From NCBI GenBank assembly GCA_030644725.1, contig CP130629.1, positions 2,929,501-2,993,500 of the forward strand: a DNA stretch of 64,000 nucleotides, in the 5' to 3' direction. The DNA is from Candidatus Electrothrix communis. Its GTDB lineage: Bacteria; Desulfobacterota; Desulfobulbia; Desulfobulbales; Desulfobulbaceae. Made by a program: the position numbers and the translations under genes. The notes beneath the pieces are model-generated. The model made no database searches. It had not been told where the DNA came from and worked only from the letters and a program-made list of their open reading frames with translations. Of this stretch, positions 61,738 to 64,000 are shown piece after piece (position 1 is the stretch's first letter; the number at the start of each line of letters is the position of its first letter).

Positions 61738-63957
61738 ATGCCATCGGTACCACTAGAGAAAGAGCAAAACGAAAGATTCGGCATTGGAACGCAGGCTCCG
61801 GCTTGGTTGTCAACGATCACAGCAGGCGTCCTTCTCGGTACCCTCCTGAGCATCTTTTCGATCTCACTCACCAGCCTTATTTTTGTCGGCCCACTCGCCA
61901 CAGAGCTTCCGCGAGGAATCGCTATGGCCTTGGTTACCGTCTCAATCACCTCCCTCAGCATTACCTTATTCTCCCAAAATAGAGGGATTATCGCAGGGCT
62001 ACAGGATAGTCCCCTGGTCGTCATGGCAACGTCTATCTCTGCCATAACAGCCACCCTGACCACGCCTGATACGGCTATGCCCACTGCCCTTGTACTCATA
62101 GCCCTCATAACTTTTCTTAATGGACTGACCCTAATTCTGTTGGGAAGGTTTAAATTGGGTATCCTGGTGCGCTACCTCCCCTACCCGGTCATTGGTGGTT
62201 TCATGGCCGGAACCGGCATCATGCTGATCCTCGGTGGTATAGGAACCATGGTTGACCATAACCTCAGTGTAAACAATCTGGTGAGATTGTTTACAAGCAA
62301 CGAGCTGGAAGTGTGGCTCCCTGGTGTCCTGTTCGGCCTTCTCCTCTTCATCGGTACCCGTCGAATTAAACACAGCTTAGCATTACCAGGCCTGCTTCTT
62401 GCAGAGGGAATCCTGTTCTATTTCCTGCTTATCTACAGCGACAGCAACATTCAAAACGCTGCTGACGCCGGACTCCTGCTCGGAAATATCGACTTGCCAA
62501 CAGGCTGGCCCACTATCAATCCAAGGCATTTTTTTTCTGCCCGCTGGGATTTAATTCAAGGGCAATTGGGCAATATCGGAGCGGTTCTCATCATTACTCC
62601 GATCAGTCTGTTACTCAATCTCAGCGGCATCGAGATGAGCGAGCGAAAAGATATGGACTTGAACCACGAGCTCCAGTCAGCAGGAAAAACCAATATATTG
62701 ACTGCATTAGCTGGTGGAATGATAGGGTTCCACTCGTTAGGGACCACCTCACTGGGTCGAGAAATGACTGTGAGCCGAACACGAGCCCTGGGTGTCATTG
62801 CCGGAATAATGCCCCTCCTGATACTCTTCTTCGGAGGCCCTCTGCTCTATTTTGTTCCGAAGGCCGTCTTAGGAGGCCTGCTCATCTTTCAGGGAATCCT
62901 CTTCCTCTACAACTGGCTGATAAAAAAATGGTCCTCGCTCCCACCAGCTGATTACGGGATGATTACAATTATCGGGCTGACAATTATGGCGACAAACTTT
63001 ATGACCGGCATAGTGCTGGGCTTTGTCGTTATGATGTTTACCTTTGTGATCAGCTATAGCCGGACAGATATTTTCTATCGAAAACTTTCTGGAGCGGAGC
63101 TCACCAGTAATGTTTTGCGTTCTCCACCTGAACGCAAGCAGCTTGTCAGGCTGGGATGGCACACCCACGTTCTTGAGCTGCATGGATTTATTTTTTTCGG
63201 GACAGCTAATGCCATCCTCAACGAACTACAATCTCGACTACGTGCATCGCTTCCCTTACAGTACCTCATCATCGACTTTCGCCGGGTGACAGGCGTGGAC
63301 TCTTCAGCAGCCTTCTGTTTTACTCGTATCCTTTACCTTGCGGACTCACTCAATTTTACAGTTATATTAAGTTCATTATCACCTCAACTCAAGCAGCAGA
63401 TGCTGCACAATGGCATCCAACCGAACGAAAAATCCTTAAACTTTGCTTCAGATCTGGACAGGGCCCTGTCCTGGTGTGAAGATGCCTTGCTTGAATCAGA
63501 CAGCGGACCACAAGAAAACCTTGCTTTGCCCCTGCAACTGCTCGCAAAAGGCTTCAAAAGAAAGCAGATACGCCTGCTGAAATCGTACCTGCAAAAATCC
63601 ACCCTGAAATCAAAAGAACTCCTGGTCCGACAGGGAGAGGCCTCGGATTCGGTCTACTTTGTTGAATCAGGGCAGGTTTCCATCTATCTCCAGACAGGCA
63701 ATACGCATCCGGTTCGTCTTCAGACGATCTGCATTGGCACGATGGTTGGAGAAGTTGGATATTGCCTGAATGTCCCTCGGACAGCAACAGTCGTGGCAGA
63801 CACGGATACTGTTGTTTACCGCCTCACAAAAAATTCTATGCAGGCCATCCAAAAAGAAGAACCCCTCTTGGCCGAGTCCATTAAAGATCTCATGCTGCGG
63901 GTCATTGCCGAGCGTCTGGTAACGTCAAACCGTCAGCTTTTGGATTCAAGCAGATAA
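61738..63957 (+). CDS. SulP/SLC26 transporter with STAS and cyclic-nucleotide-binding domains
   Basis: The 739-residue protein has a SulP membrane domain (about ten helices, residues 20-440, including the YLPYPVIGGFMAGTGIMLILGG stretch in part). A STAS domain follows near residues 470-580 (LHGFIFFGTANAI, IDFRRVTGVDSSAA with the phosphorylatable Ser region). A C-terminal cNMP-binding/Crp-like domain occupies residues 600-735 (VRQGEASDSVYFVESGQVSIY, VGEVGYCLNVPRTATVVADT, in parts). SulP proteins move sulfate, bicarbonate or other anions. The terminal domain suggests allosteric control by a cyclic nucleotide. The ATG at 61738 lacks a strong site. It is co-directional with the TAXI gene. Confidence 0.92.
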   Translation: MPSVPLEKEQNERFGIGTQAPAWLSTITAGVLLGTLLSIFSISLTSLIFVGPLATELPRGIAMALVTVSITSLSITLFSQNRGIIAGLQDSPLVVMATSISAITATLTTPDTAMPTALVLIALITFLNGLTLILLGRFKLGILVRYLPYPVIGGFMAGTGIMLILGGIGTMVDHNLSVNNLVRLFTSNELEVWLPGVLFGLLLFIGTRRIKHSLALPGLLLAEGILFYFLLIYSDSNIQNAADAGLLLGNIDLPTGWPTINPRHFFSARWDLIQGQLGNIGAVLIITPISLLLNLSGIEMSERKDMDLNHELQSAGKTNILTALAGGMIGFHSLGTTSLGREMTVSRTRALGVIAGIMPLLILFFGGPLLYFVPKAVLGGLLIFQGILFLYNWLIKKWSSLPPADYGMITIIGLTIMATNFMTGIVLGFVVMMFTFVISYSRTDIFYRKLSGAELTSNVLRSPPERKQLVRLGWHTHVLELHGFIFFGTANAILNELQSRLRASLPLQYLIIDFRRVTGVDSSAAFCFTRILYLADSLNFTVILSSLSPQLKQQMLHNGIQPNEKSLNFASDLDRALSWCEDALLESDSGPQENLALPLQLLAKGFKRKQIRLLKSYLQKSTLKSKELLVRQGEASDSVYFVESGQVSIYLQTGNTHPVRLQTICIGTMVGEVGYCLNVPRTATVVADTDTVVYRLTKNSMQAIQKEEPLLAESIKDLMLRVIAERLVTSNRQLLDSSR

Positions 63958-64000
63958 ATAGCGCACTCTCCGCCTTACCAGCAGGGCATAGGGAGAAAAA

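Overview
The window looks like a chromosomal segment of a sulfur-metabolising member of the Desulfobacterota, most likely near the Desulfobulbales (cable bacteria and relatives). The evidence is a dsrM-dsrK-dsrJ membrane complex next to an RsbRD-type regulator, MinCDE, a tail-specific protease, Wzm/Wzt polysaccharide export, a TAXI binding protein, and many dispersed palindromic repeats. The genus is an inference. Base composition is mixed; the 312-residue gene near 9 kb is visibly more AT-rich than its neighbours.

Layout. 1-4.3 kb (minus): surface-glycan operon with a MarR/GbsR regulator, Wzm/Wzt ABC exporter, LegB-like dehydratase and a sugar nucleotidyltransferase cut by the window edge. 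4.6-8 kb: ileS-lspA. 8-10.3 kb: accessory patch with intact vapB, deleted vapC, a decayed second copy of the lspA 3' end, an AT-rich gene of unknown function and an orphan antitoxin-like gene. 10.4-15.6 kb: htpX, a DUF2959 lipoprotein, dxs-xseB, xerC and tRNA-Gln. 16-24.7 kb: two small peptides, a fabG-fabZ-fabI-DUF1232 run, amrA, bioB, a YjjJ-type HipA kinase and mscS. 24.9-35.2 kb: an envelope and cell-division island with a PEGA protein and an OmpA-like lipoprotein (both broken by single-base frameshifts at homopolymers), minCDE, two related lipoproteins, yjbQ, and a tandem pair of unknown two-helix membrane proteins. Two copies of an apparently structured intergenic element lie in this island. 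35.2-40.3 kb: cvpA-like gene, Sfp-type transferase, mutM, an IS200-like transposase with two 145-bp palindromic repeats, and a TPR protein. 40.3-45 kb: flavodoxin-like gene and dsrMKJ. 45.6-52.4 kb: a 2283-residue secreted Ig-like/NHL/RHS protein. 52.7-58.5 kb: prc, a yedF relic, gatB, an RdgC-like pair, tRNA-Lys and tRNA-Glu. 58.6-64 kb: an apparently exported MurI-like protein, a TAXI binding protein and a SulP-STAS-cNMP transporter.

The most unusual items are the 31-34.5 kb island (paralogue pairs plus a repeated loop-conserved RNA-like element), the dsrMKJ operon that stops at a strong terminator without dsrOP, the exported glutamate-racemase-like protein, and the family of GTAGGG...CCCTAC palindromes scattered between genes. 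No CRISPR array, rRNA or prophage is visible.
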